Below, piece by piece: positions 32,871-58,379 of a stretch of 64,000 nucleotides of DNA. The notes beneath the pieces were generated by a model, which saw only the letters and a program-made list of their open reading frames with translations, was not told the origin of the DNA and did not search any database. The DNA comes from Ovis canadensis (Eukaryota; Chordata; Mammalia; Artiodactyla; Bovidae), in the NCBI RefSeq assembly GCF_042477335.2, contig NC_091247.1:5416501-5480500 (forward strand), in the 5' to 3' direction. How positions within the stretch are numbered: the stretch's first letter is position 1; every line of letters starts with the position of its first letter. A program made the position numbers and the translations under genes.

Positions 32871-33630
32871 AGCGGCTGTCGGCTTCGATCACTGGAGTAC
32901 GTTAACCATAGGCGAGTGCGCACTCTCCAGGAATGGGGTGCTCCTGAAGGAGTCACAGACCCCTCCCTGGCCCCCATCCCCGGCTCTGCTTCTGCAGGTT
33001 CCCCCCGGCTGGTGGGATCCTTCTGGGATGGCAGGGTGGACGCTGCACCAGGTGCCCCCCCCAACAGGAAGCACACCTGAGTCACACACGACCCCACGGG
33101 GAGCCCCGTCAGCCCCGTCTGGTAGCTCAGAACACCAGGCTCGGAGAGGTGACCGCTGTGTCAGCGCTGGCCTTGGCCCGAGCTCCCGGTGCTGCTAACA
33201 CTTTGCAGGACAGGATGTTTCTCCCGGGCAAGCTGCCCGCTGCCTCTCCAGGGAGATTGTTCTCCTAACTGTCTGTTAGGCACTTGGATTCTAATACCCA
33301 CCCTGAGCTTATGGGATCTGCTGAGAGCCCTCCGTTCTTCAGAAAACCCCTCCTCATCCTGAAGACTCTAAAGGCCACTGCCTACCCGTGCAGAGGCAGA
33401 GGCCCTGGGGCCCATTGGAGGCGTGGGCCTTGGACAGCCGGAGTGTGTCCCCTGTCCAAAGCTGGAGCCAGATTCGCCCTGAAGACAGGCTCCCAGGTTC
33501 CCGAGGGTGGGGGCGAGGGGCAAAGGAAGCCACCCTTACCCCTTCTGCTCAGCATCACATGGACGTGCTGCCCAGGAGCATCTGTGGGAGCATGCAGAAT
33601 GTATTTTGAAGACCCCGGGTCAGCCAGCAT
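32871..33630. other. intergenic GC-rich sequence, no gene seen
   Basis: No repeat recognised. The open frames here have no recognisable domain. Confidence 0.4.
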
Positions 33631-33631
33631 T

Positions 33632-34075
33632 CAAGATTGGAAGTTGAGGGTCTTCATCATAGTAGTCACATACGGATGTGAGAGTTGGACCATTAAGAAG
33701 GCTGAGCACTGAAGAATGATGCTTTTGAATTGCACTGTTGGAGAAGACTCTTGAGAGTCAAACCAGGCAATTTTAAAGGAAATCAACCCTGAATATTCAT
33801 TGGAAGGACTGATGCTGAAGCTGAAGCTCCAATACTTGGCCACCTAATATGGTGAGTCGACTCATTGGAAAAGACCCTGATGCTGGGAAAGATTGAGGAG
33901 GAGAAGGGGACATAAGAGGATGAGATGGTTGGATGGCATCACTGACTCAATAAACATGAGTTTGAGCAAACTCTGGGAGATAGTGGAGGACAGGGAAGCT
34001 GGCATGCTGCAGTCCATGGGATCACAGAGGGTCGGACACCGCTAAGCCACTGAACAACAACAATATCAGGGTGGC
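33632..34075 (+). repeat. BovB LINE 3' fragment
   Basis: Forward: TACGGATGTGAGAGTTGGAC, AAGGCTGAGCACTGAAGAAT, AACTCTGGGAGATAGTGGAG, ending ACAACAACAAT. Internal deletions break the frame. Confidence 0.88.
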
Positions 34076-34469
34076 CGGCCACGTCTGGCCTCCCTGAGCT
34101 CCTTTAGGGCAGAGACTAGGTGCAGAGGTCTTGCACCCCCAGCAGGTCTGGATGAAAAGGAGGCTCCAGAGAGAAGCCTTGGGAAAGTGAGCAGGGGCAG
34201 CTTGGGGCCTACCTGCAGGGGATTGGCCCTGGGGGACCATGACCCCTGAGGGTGTGGGATCTGGAGAAGAAGGTATTCAGGCTGGAGGGCTGGGCCTGGC
34301 AGAGGGGGTGGTGCTCTGGGCCCGGGAGACCCCGCCCTTCAGCAGCAGCAGCTGGTCGCTTAGGCAGGCTTGGGCCACATCTCTGCCCTCTCCCAGCGAG
34401 GCGGCAGGGAGAGGAAGTTGTCTCTCCCCCAGAGGATCCTGCCTCTTACGGTTCAATCGTGTCTCCCTG

Positions 34470-34975
34470 AGAGGTTGCAATCCTGACTCCCAGCACCTAC
34501 AGACGTGACCATATCTGGAAAGGGCCTTTGCAGACGTGATTAAGATGTAAGTTAGGATGAGGCCATTCTGAGTGGGGTGGGCCCTAGTCCAATAGGAAGA
34601 GAAGATGGACAACAGATGCCCCGAAATGACAGAGGCAAGGATTAGAGTGACGTAGCCAGCACCAGAAACCGGAAGAGGTGAAAGTGAAGGGTTAGTCGCT
34701 CCATCGGTAGCCCGCCAGGCTTCTCTGTCCATGGACTTTTCCAGGCAAGAACACTGGAGTGGGTAGCCATTCCTTTCTCCAGGGGATCTTCTCAACCCAG
34801 GGACTGAACCCCGGTCTCTTGCATTGCAGGCGGATTCTTAAGGATTCTACCCAGAGTCTCCGAGGCAGCGTGGCCCTCTTGACACCTCGAGTCTGGACTC
34901 CTAACCTCCAGAACTGAGAGAGAGCATGCCATGGTTGTTTTAAGCTGCCCGCCTGTGGCTCTTCCTTAACTACAG
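34470..34975 (+). repeat. ancient interspersed repeat split by a Bov-tA
   Basis: ATATCTGGAAAGGGCCTTTG, TTAGGATGAGGCCATTCTGA, GTGGGCCCTAGTCCAATAGG, then after the SINE CTCCAGAACTGAGAGAGAGC and GTTGTTTTAAGCTGCC. Confidence 0.6.
34680..34862 (-). repeat. Bov-tA SINE
   Basis: Reverse Bov-tA with part of the 3' body deleted. ACTTTTCCAGGCAAGAACAC is retained. Confidence 0.82.
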
Positions 34976-36314
34976 CCAGGAGAGGAATCCACGGTTGGTC
35001 GGCCCTGATGTCTCCCTCGTCCCGCCTCCCCTGTCCTGGTACTGACCACATCCTTGGGGCAGGGTCCTGGCCAGCCGGGGGCGAGGGGGGTCTTGGCCCC
35101 CAGGGAAGCTCTCCGTTGGTACCATGGTAAGGGCTTCCCAAACTGATCAGAACCAGGCCCTGGGGTAGAGCGGCCAGTGCAGGGCCTGGGGATGGAGGGA
35201 GCCCTAGCACAGACCTCGGGGAGAAGGGCAACTCAGCCCCAGGAGCCCACTGCTCCCTGACCACCTGACCCTGTGGCCTGACTGGGGGTAAAGCAACCGG
35301 CTCCCCTACCTTCAAGTTAACAGGGACTCTCCCACCTGGAAACTTGCATCAGAGAAGGAAAAACACCCACGCAGGCAAGATGTCTGCATGTCATCTGTAT
35401 TGTCACGTGAATTGCACATCCAGCACGGCTGACCTGGACACGACCTATTAGGTCACTCAGAGTCCGGCCCCTGGGGGCCAAATCAGCACCGCCGCCCAAG
35501 GCTTTCCGTGGGCAGCAGCCCAGACACCTGGTCTCCCCGGGCTCCAGGGCCCGGCACCAGGAGAGGCCAGCTCATGCCTCAGGCCCTTCTGCTCCTGGGC
35601 AGCATCTCCCCAAACGCCCCTGGAGCAACATGGTTCCTTGGAGGGCTCCTAGCTGTTCTGTGAGAAAAGGGTTCTGTGGTCAAATAAGTTTAGGAAACAT
35701 GGATTAAACAAGGTTTGACAAGCAGCTTTTCTGCAGGACTTGTCAGAGCCTTTAGGACAGTCCCGGCCCCCGTGGACGTCCAGTGTGTATACAGCATTTC
35801 CCAAATTTGTTTGACCACAAGACCATTTTTCTTCCCAAGGCATCTTGCAGGCAGGTGTCCGATGGGGCACCCTTTGGAAAGCACTGCCCTAAGTAAGCTG
35901 TTGGTGACCGTTAATGGGGATGGCACCTGTGTTGGGCGGAGGGCTGTGGGTATTTCATCAGGCGTCGTGCTGCGGTGAGGTGGGCACAGCCAGGAACTCA
36001 ACGGTTGTGGTGATGAAAGGACAAGACGAGACTTGGCCCCCCGCGTGGTTCTGGCCTGGTACCCTCCAGAGCAGAAGCTCAGCAGGGCTGTCCCCACAGC
36101 TGGGCCCCAGCTCGTCTACAGAGGGACTCAGAGTCTGATTAAGGGGGCAGGGGGTGCCCCGCACAGTGGGAGGGATGGGATGGTCACTGGCGGGCCCATC
36201 TGACGTCACCAGCCTCCAACCAAGATGGGGCTGAGGGGATGAGCTGGGGCGGCCCGGTTCCCCCTGGCCTGCCAGCCCCGTGTCCTCCGATGGGCCACCC
36301 CATGGACAGGCGGC
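34976..36314 (-). other. PLPP7: region downstream of PLPP7 stop (likely includes its 3' UTR)
   Basis: About 1.3 kb beyond the PLPP7 stop codon in the direction of transcription. It is repeat-free by eye, which fits transcribed 3' UTR. I found no clear minus-strand AATAAA or ATTAAA within it, so the cleavage site is not placed. Confidence 0.4.
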
Positions 36315-50239
<13,925 letters not shown>

Positions 50240-50394
50240 TCAGTGCCAGCCGGGCAGCCAATCGAGCCCCCCAGTGCCGGCCAGCGCCAATGGAGCCACC
50301 GGGAGGCACACGCGTCCACAGCTGCGGCCTGGCTGCCTCGGGCCTGGGCTATTTAAATCTCCCAATGGCTCGCTCTGGGGGACCTGGGGGACTC

Positions 50395-50407
50395 TGGGAA
50401 ATGTAGT
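50395..50407 (-). promoter_or_regulatory. ACTAYRNNNCCCR (ZNF143-like) motif, PLPP7 side
   Basis: The minus strand reads ACTACATTTCCCA, followed by GAGTCCC, which matches the conserved promoter motif associated with ZNF143. It sits upstream of the PLPP7 CCAAT/AT-rich cluster. Confidence 0.55.
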
Positions 50408-50420
50408 CCTACAGGTCTGG

Positions 50421-53060
50421 CCTCGGATGAGCCCCTAGCCAGAGGCCCAGCGGTGGGCCCCTGACTTACCCCTGCTTTAATCAGCTTCCTTCTGAGCAGC
50501 CCAGAGCCCAGGGAGCCAGGCCCACTTGCCCCACTGGCCTGGATGGCTTGGATCTGGTCCCATGGACCAGACAGCAGAGCCCGGGCCAGAGGCTTCTCCG
50601 GACACCGGATGGGGTGAATGACGTCACTGACAGCATCATTCTGGGTCTGCTGGGGGTGGGGCTGAGCCCAGCCCCTCCCCTCCGTGCCAGCATTTCATTA
50701 AGCTGGCAGGCTGGGTTTTGACATTTTTCAGTCTTGAATTTGGCTTCAGTGCACGACTGTTCAATCTGTAAGACTTGATTTCCATTCGAGGGAGGGGTAA
50801 TGAATTGGTTGGTAATGGATCTGCCCCTTGGAGGTGGCCTCCGCTGCCTGGAGCTTTGTGGAGGATGGGATCACTGTAGCAGCTTCGGGCAACCTGTAAA
50901 TATTTTCCGAGCTCCTGGTGCCACACAAGGTGCCTGGCACTGTAGCAAAGGGAACACACCACGTGCATCCCTGTCCCCTGGAGAAAGTATAGTTCAGCAG
51001 GTATTAAGTGAATGACATGTGTGAATGATTGCAAGCATCACGCGGGTATGTTTCAGGATCATAGAACAGGGCCCCAGGCCTGGCCTGGGGGTCGTGGGGG
51101 GCTTTCCCCCAGAAGGAAGAGCAGGTGAGTGGCCTCGGATAGGGGAGAGCCTTCCTCCTGCCTGCTGTGAGGTCTGGGAGCCCGCGTGGTGGTACATGGA
51201 CCGAGGGGGCAAGAGAGGCCGCCAACCCAGAGAAGAGCAGGCCAAGAGCGATTTGAGTTGGAGGATTCAGGGTTTGATTCGGGCCTCCCTCGCTGTGGAA
51301 ACCCAATCTGACAGCCCTTTAAGGGCTGACCGGGCCTGGGCTCAAACGGAAGCCGCTGGTTTAGGGCAACCAGCAGAATTAGAAGCGAATGCCCTGCTGT
51401 CATGATTTATTATAGCAGCCAAGGCCTGGGATGAGGACAGGATTCCTTCCAACCATGGAGCCCCCTCCTGCCCCTGGGAAGCCCCAGGCCCACCCCACAG
51501 CTTCCCAGGGAGCAGGTCCACAGACTCCCAAGGACAGGAAGCTGCCTGGGTGGGGTGCGTGCTCTCTGGTCGCCTGGGACCAGCCTGGGGGCTCCAGAGT
51601 CAGGCAGACGGGGGATGACCTGGGGCTCTGCCACCAACTAGGTGTAGGACCTCTAGCAAGTCACTTGGCCTCTCTGGGCTAGTCTGTTTTGTTTTTCCTC
51701 TTGTAACACAGGAATACTAGTGTCCACCTTCCAAGGGCTATTGTGAAGTCAGAGAGATGTTGTCTCACTGATGTACAATGCTGAGCAGGGTCCCTGCCAC
51801 GTAGCGAGCCTTCAAGCCTCCGGGTTAGGAACTGGTCTTTTTTTTACAAAGGCGGCACTCTCTCCCTCTGAGTGACTCTTTCAGAAGCACCCACCTGCCC
51901 CCCTGAAGTCTGGCCCCTCCTCCATACCTGGCTGGTGAGAAGCCAGACCCCAGGAATCCTTAGTCTGGGGTTCCTTGTGGATTCCTGGCACTTCTCTTCT
52001 AGAATGTTCCACTCAGACCATGCAGCCACAGAGGAGGATGTCCCACACTGAATCACATCCCACCTTCCTGGGTGTGGCCATGATGACCTGCGTGGCCCCA
52101 CCCTGAACCTGGACGGACGCACGTGAAGTCGGGTGCAGAACGCACAGTGAGCGGGCAGTGTACCGTGGTCTCTCTGTGTTCTAGCTTATGACACCATGTA
52201 ACCAACCTTCCGGCTAAGTCATGATGTCATGCCCACTTTACAGATGAGGAAGCTGAGGCTCAGTGGGGTGAAACCCAGAAGAGGTGAGGCCCAACTCCCA
52301 AGAAGTCCCTGGGGCCTCCAGACTCAGATGTTGCAGGCCACAGGGACTGGGATGTGCCCGCTCAGCTTTCCACCAGGGCATTCACCCCACTCTTCCTGGG
52401 TGGGGACCATGATCCAGGCTGACCTCGGGAGGGAAGGAGGAGCCCAGCCCAGAGAGGGGCTATTAATATCCAGAGGCCTGTGTCAGCATCTTGGCCTGGC
52501 AAGAGCTGCTGGCAGGTTCCCAGGGCTTCAGTGGGCTCCATTCTGGGGAGGGCCATGGAGTCTGATTGGACTTTGGCCCAGGAGTGGTGAAAAGTGGGCT
52601 TTGGATTGGGTCAACCCTGGGTTCAAACCCCAGCTCAGCTTCCTCTACTTTACTGACCACAGATAAGTCCTGCCAGCACTCCCGGCCTCTCTTTCTCCCC
52701 CAGGGGGCTCACTCAGACAGAGACCTGCCCCTCCATCTGTAAGCTGGGGTGACCCAGTTCACCTTCTCAGGCAACTGAGAAACAGGTACCATCCCTTTAT
52801 GAGCTCCTGCCACAGGCTACACCATCCCACTTCTGAGCATCTTAGAATTCATTCATCCATTGAATTGATGCTTTCATTGATCTCTTCCTGCTTATAGTTC
52901 TGTATAGTTGGGGAGATAGTATATACACCTGTGAAATAACTAGCCAGTTTCCAAAACAATATATTTTTACCAATAGCCTTATTTTTCCTTATCGTCAAAT
53001 GTTACAGTCTTACAGCAATAAAGTCAATGAACACAGATGATGTAATACAGGTGTAACCCT
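50421..53060. other. intergenic spacer, MIR remnants only
   Basis: MIR-like pieces at about 51580-51800 (-), 52185-52290 (+, TTTACAGATGAGGAAGCTGA) and 52600-52760 (-). No gene supported. An AT-rich stretch begins at about 52840. Confidence 0.5.
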
Positions 53061-53062
53061 GG

Positions 53063-53185
53063 ACTGCCTCGGTGGTCCTGCGGTTCAGACTGCACTTCCA
53101 CTGCAGGGGAACAGGTTCCATCCCTGGTCAGGGAACTCAGAGCCTACACACTGCATGGTGCTGCAAAAAAAAAAAAAAAAAAAGT
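53063..53185 (+). repeat. CHR-type SINE
   Basis: GGACTGCCTCGGTGGTCCTG, GGTTCCATCCCTGGTCAGGG, ending in an 18-A run. Confidence 0.85.
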
Positions 53186-54014
53186 AACTCTATTGCCTGG
53201 GTGCCACAACTGTTAACATGAGAACGGTCAGGTTACAAAGGAATTCGCACTTCTCATTTCCAATTATTGAAATGTTTTATGACAACCAAGTATTACTTTA
53301 ACAATCAGAAAGAATGTCTATTAAACTGTATCTATGTATAGCAAATACAGAGATAAACAGATATGCGTTTAAAATATGACTGTGTTTATATATCCTTTTA
53401 ACCTCTCCCTTTTCATGTAACAATATAGACCTGGCAATGTCTCCATGACAACCCATCAGTTTTCAACGACTGCTTGGTACTTTGTCATGTGGATGGGCCA
53501 AACTTTGTAGAAGCAATTCTCTGTTTTTAGGCATGTAGATTGTTTCTACTTTGTGACTATTCAAAACTATTAAGTACTAGATGGCATAGCCATCCTTACA
53601 CACGCACCCCTGTGCACTTAGGCAGAATGTAAATAAGTGGCCACAGCAGCAAGTACCAGATAAAACGGTGTGTTTGGAAGCAAGCCCGTGAGATCTGATG
53701 GGTCAACCTAAGCCACCTACCGCAGTGCCCAGACCCAGAAAACCAGGACAAGGTCAGAGACACTTCTAGCCAACATGGCACGTCTAACCATACTCTTCTT
53801 GTGTTAGAGCCGAGGAAGAAAAGGCTAGAGTGGTGACATCACCTACGAGGCCACAGAGCTGATCAAGCAAGACCAGAGTTAAGATGTGGGCTGGCTGATC
53901 CCTATAACTCTGAGCCAGAAGGCTGTTTTCCCAGCCGTGAGTTTTTCCGTTTCCCTCAGTTTTTCTGTTCCCTATCCACTTGGCCTCATTTGTCCCTCAC
54001 TCATTCGCTTACTC
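53186..54014. other. AT-rich spacer with a probable L1 remnant
   Basis: 53385-53600 resembles reversed L1 3' sequence (AGGCATGTAGATTGTTTCTA). Nothing else is recognised. Confidence 0.4.
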
Positions 54015-54025
54015 TTGGAACACTT

Positions 54026-54148
54026 AATTTTTTTTTTTTTTCCTGACTTTGTAGCAGGAGGGATCTTAGTTCCCTGACTAGGGATTGAACCTGTGCCCCC
54101 TGCACTGGAACCACAGTGTCTTAACCACTGGCCCACTAGGGAAGCCCC
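54026..54148 (-). mobile_element. CHR-type SINE with target duplication
   Basis: Reverse CHR bounded by an exact 10-bp duplication TGGAACACTT (54016-54025 and 54149-54158). Confidence 0.9.
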
Positions 54149-54159
54149 TGGAACACTTT

Positions 54160-54900
54160 TTGGGGTCTGCTATGTGTCAGGCCCCCCTCCCCACACAAGA
54201 GCAATGGGCAGGACAGAGGTGGCTGCATGCCTGCAGACCACCTGGCCTCTCTGAACCATCGCCTCACCTGGCCCTTGGTGCGTATAACCTCTCTTCTAGC
54301 CCTGTCCGTTATTGAGAGAGGAGTGTGTGGTGTGCAATGAAGTGACTCAGGACTCAGCCTAAAGTCCTTGCCCCAACCGCTGGGCTACACGGCCTGTGAC
54401 TTGAAGGCAGGAGAGGTTTTCTGGCCACATCCTGGGGCCTAGAGCTGCTTATACATCATAGACACTTGCTATTCATTGTCTCTAAATGTTTAAGATAGAT
54501 CAACTACTACTACTGAGCGTATTTACCAATAACTTGTACTCAACATTGCTCCTCGGCAGACTCAGAGCTAAACCTGTGCTCAACTGTTGCTGCAACTTCA
54601 TAGGCTTTTAGTCCCAGAGGCACAAACGAGAACAGCAGAGCTCAGAGGTGAAGGGGTTCTCCCTGAATCATGGCGTGAGCCAGTGGGATACCTCGGGGTT
54701 CAAAGTCACCCCAGTACCCCTTACCCTCTCCTGCCCTTTAATTCTCTCCTTGGTCAGTTTTCTTTCTAACCCGTCATACACTTCCTTACTCTGCATGGGT
54801 TTAGCACCCGTGTCCTCCTAGCAGAGTGAGAGCCCATGAGGCAGGGCCTGTTGTCTTGTTTGTTCCTTTGGGGGCACAAGGTGTCCAGGGAGCCTGGAAT
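54160..54900. other. spacer, L2-like remnant near 54780-54900
   Basis: No gene seen. The end (GAGAGCCCATGAGGCAGGGC) resembles an L2 3' region interrupted by the next SINE. Confidence 0.4.
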
Positions 54901-54904
54901 CTAG

Positions 54905-55122
54905 GTGGTGTTATTGCTTAGTCGCTCAGTCGTGCCCAGCTCTTTGTGACCCCATAAGGTTGTAGCTCACCAGACTCCTCTGTCCATGGGATTTTCCAGG
55001 CAAGAATACTGCAGTGGGTTGCCATTTCCCTCTCCAAGGATCTTCCCGACCCAGGGATCGAACCCACGTCTCCTGGATTGGCAGGCAGATTCTTTACCAC
55101 TGAGCCACCTGGGAAGCCCAGG
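54905..55122 (-). repeat. Bov-tA SINE
   Basis: Reverse, complete, ending GAGCCACCTGGGAAGCCC. Its orientation matches most Bov-tA copies in the window. Confidence 0.9.
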
Positions 55123-55439
55123 TGGCCCCTAGCAGCTCAGGAAACGTATATGGAATGACTGGCTGGCTGGGCTCTGATCTACAAAGATGGATGGCCATGT
55201 GGAGGCGGGCTATCTGGGGGTGATGGCCCCAAAAAGAGGACGGGAGGGGTGAGAAGCTCCACTCTGAGGAGAGGCAGAGCTGGAGGGGAGAGGAGGGAGG
55301 GGCAGCCTTGCGAAAAGCATCTTTCATCACCGCCTCCCCCAACCCCGCCAGCTCCCGCCCCGGATCGCTTTCTCAGTTCGCATTTCCAAGGCCGCTCCTG
55401 GGTTATTTCGGTCGGGAAACCTGATCCTTCGCTGGGTTT

Positions 55440-55790
55440 ATTTTAGCACCTTGGAGAACTCCCAGTGCCGCACCCGATCCGAGGCCGCACCCAGCCTGCT
55501 GACCACGCCTCCGTCCCCGTCGCTCGCGGCGGCGGGGCGCGCGCGGGGGCCGGGCCGAGCAAGCCTCGGAGGCGCGGCGTCCGCGTCCTCCCGCACCTGC
55601 GGCGCGCGGGACGGTGATGCCCAGCCCCGCCGCCGCGAGGACGCTCGGGCGGGGCGGGGCCGCAGGGGGGCGGTGCCAGGTGAGCGGGTGGGAGGCGGGG
55701 CACCCGTGCTCGCTGCCCGGGCAGCTGCCAGGACCTGGGCGCCGCTGCTCCCTCCTGCCGGGACTGGGTGCGTTCCAGAGACCTGAGAAG
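55440..55790 (+). promoter_or_regulatory. orphan CpG island with splice donor
   Basis: A dense CpG cluster midway between PLPP7 and FAM78A, with GGGCGGGGCGGGG boxes and a consensus plus-strand donor CCAG|GTGAGCG at 55679/55680. It could be the promoter and first exon of a noncoding RNA or an alternative distal first exon of FAM78A. No conserved ORF is recognised. Confidence 0.5.
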
Positions 55791-55924
55791 GCGTTTGTCG
55801 CCCCGAATTGCGGCTCCGATGGAGAAGCCGGGGACGCGGACTGGCCCTTGCGCTCCAGGCTGGGAGAAGCAAGCCCTTCCCCGCCCTCCCTGCTCATCCC
55901 ACAGGCTCATTAAGGATCCTCTCC

Positions 55925-56480
55925 AGCCCCAAAATAACATCCAGCACGCACACGTGCACAGACATGCACACTCACACACGCCCCTACGGCCCACCCACGT
56001 GGGCCCAAACGTGCTCCCCCCTACACTCACCGTCACACACACATCCGCACGGACGCACACTCTCACCCACAGACACACCGGCTCACATCCACCCCCACAG
56101 ACACGCATGAACGCGCACCATCGTGCACACTCACACAGACGTACACTCGCACAACCAGCAAACTGCCCTCTGCACTCACACTCTCACATACATCGTCAGA
56201 CAAGGCACACACCTCCATACACAATATACACACAACCTCACCTACACCCGCACCACTTTCGGTCACTCACATGACTACACAACCCATACACGCACCCACA
56301 TGGACACATGACGTGCATACCCCCTCCCAGACACACAAACGCACCCCACCGTTATACACAACTGTCACATATACAAACTCACACTGTCACACACACTCAT
56401 TTACACACACAGTCACCCACACACTCTAACTGCATCACACACCATCACACCCCTCACACCCCTGGAACATGCATCCTTCA
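55925..56480 (+). repeat. imperfect CA-rich tract
   Basis: About 550 bp dominated by CACACA, ACACTCAC and CACCCACA words with almost no perfect long repeat. The complementary strand is TG-rich. It looks like a decayed or compound microsatellite rather than a coding region. Confidence 0.75.
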
Positions 56481-57404
56481 CCCTCCCTTCCCCAAGGTCC
56501 CTACTGGACACGCACATCAAAGCAACTTACTCATACACGTCCTAATTTATAGCAATCAATACTTACTCATAACTGTTTCGAGTATGAATTTGTACCTATT
56601 TATTATTCATGTTAATTAATACCTCCATTCATCATTCTTGGCATCTCTAGGGCCCACGGGGATGTGAGTGCTGAGGGGAGCAGGTCTGTTGTCTGTCTGG
56701 GCCCTGGCTGTGTTCCCCAGTGTCTTCTGAGGGTCCAGCCCAGGGGTCCAGTCAATACAGGGGAGGGAATCCATGGGCCTGAGATGGTGGGGAGGCCAGC
56801 TGATCAGACCTAGAAGAAATGTGTGCCTGAGGCTTTGGCTGGAGCGGCCACCCCAGGCACATGGTTTTATGCAAGGCCCCATGACGCACATTTGCCCCCG
56901 CAGAGAGAGTGAGGTTATCACGGACCTGGGGGCCAGGAGGCCTGGCTTCTAGTCCTAGAGCCCTCCCTGCGTGACCTTGCCGGGCCCGTGTCTCCCTCTG
57001 TAGGGGAGGCTAGCTCAGAGCCTGCTCTGAGATCCCGGCTGTGCCGGCTTGGCCAGTCTGAGCCCACTGCCTGCAGAGGTGAGGTGTCTCAGCCATGCCA
57101 GGTGGGCCCTGTAGCCTCCTCACCTCTTGACACGTCCCCCTCCAGCCACCTGCCTGGCCCACCAACCCTGCCTGCCTGTCTCCCAAGTGGACATTTCAAG
57201 CCTCACCATTGGCTTCCTGTCTGGTCCTGAACAGATAAGGATAGAACCCTGTCTCCCAGGGCAACAGAATTCCAGCTCTTATAACATTTCCTTCTGCAAA
57301 ACAAGGGCTTTCCCACCTGTGAAATGCTTTTCTGGTCTCATGAAGACTGCACCCTTGAGGCTGAGAGCTCTTGGAGGACCAGCTGTGGTCTTGCGGATGG
57401 TGAC
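56481..57404. other. spacer, no gene seen
   Basis: No recognised repeat or gene. Confidence 0.4.
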
Positions 57405-57945
57405 TGCAGCCATGAAATTAAAAGACGCTTGCTTCTTGGAAGGAAATCTATGACAAACCTAGACAGCGTATTCAAAAGTAGACACATCAATTTGCCGACA
57501 AAGGTCAATGTAGTCAAAACTATGGTTTTTCCTGTAGTCATGTATGGATGTGAGAGTTGGACCATCAAGAAGGCTGAGCGCTGAAGAACTGATGCTTTCA
57601 AACTGTGGTGCTGGAGAAGACTCTTGAGAGTCTCTTGGACTGCAATGAGATCAAACCAGTCAATCCTAAAGGAAATCAACCCTGAATATTCATTGGAAGG
57701 ACTTGCTGAAGCTGAAGCTCCAATACTTTGGCTACCTGATACGAAGACCCTGATGCTGGGAAAGATTGAAGGCAGGAGGTGAAGGGGACGACAGAGGATA
57801 AGATGGTTGGATTGCATCACTGGCTCAATGGACATGAGTTTGAGCAAACTCTGGGAGATAGTGGTGGACAGGGGAGGCTGGCATGCTGCAGTCCATGGGA
57901 TCACAAAGAGTTGTATGACTTAGCAGCTGGACACCAACAACTGCA
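57405..57945 (+). repeat. BovB LINE 3' part
   Basis: Forward BovB starting in TTAAAAGACGCTTGCTTCTT. It encodes broken RT C-terminal remnants ([15 protein letters not shown]) and ends GACACCAACAAC. Confidence 0.9.
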
Positions 57946-58004
57946 GGGAATGCTGGTGAGAATGCCTGCTACATCGAATCCCCTGGCACCACAAGCCAGG
58001 TGGG

Positions 58005-58120
58005 TGGTTTCCATCCACTCCTCCTTCTTCATCAGGCTCAGTATCCTCATATGTGGAATGGGCTGGTGATGGGACTGGCTTACGGGGTTGTCATGGAGAG
58101 CCATGAAGCCGCCGTATGCA
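58005..58120 (-). repeat. MIR remnant
   Basis: CATCAGGCTCAGTATCCTCA and TATGTGGAATGGGCTGG are a reversed MIR core. Confidence 0.55.
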
Positions 58121-58225
58121 GAGGCCCTGGCTCCAGTGATGCTCAGTGAGGAGACCCTGCATTCAGCTTTCCTGCAGACCTGGGAGGGCTTTGAACTCGT
58201 TGACACTGTGTCTTAAAACCCATCT

Positions 58226-58375
58226 CAGGGAGTTCCCTGGTGGTTCAGAGGCTAGGACTCTGAGCTCCCCATGCAGGGGGCCTGGGTTTGATTCCTGGTC
58301 GGGGAACCGGCTCCCACATCCTGAGTGCCGCAGCTGCGACCTGGCACAGCCAATGAATATGTGTGTTTATATATA
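58226..58375 (+). repeat. CHR-type SINE
   Basis: GGGAGTTCCCTGGTGGTTCA, GGTTTGATTCCTGGTCGGGG, tail ATGTGTGTTTATATATAT. Confidence 0.88.
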
Positions 58376-58379
58376 TAAA

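Noticed and set aside
34692-35315. Minus-strand 207-codon ORF
   Set aside because: Its end lies inside a Bov-tA and the remainder is a composition-driven frame without motifs.
1-36314. PRRC2B exons expected on the minus strand by synteny
   Set aside because: Nothing resembling PRRC2B coding sequence was seen; in human the gap after PLPP7 is large, so the gene probably lies beyond the left edge.
55924-56311. ORFs full of His/Thr (for example 55768-56274)
   Set aside because: Translations of the CA-rich tract; low-complexity artefacts.
57338-57904. Minus-strand 188-codon ORF
   Set aside because: It is the antisense of a BovB fragment; the sense strand carries the real RT remnants.
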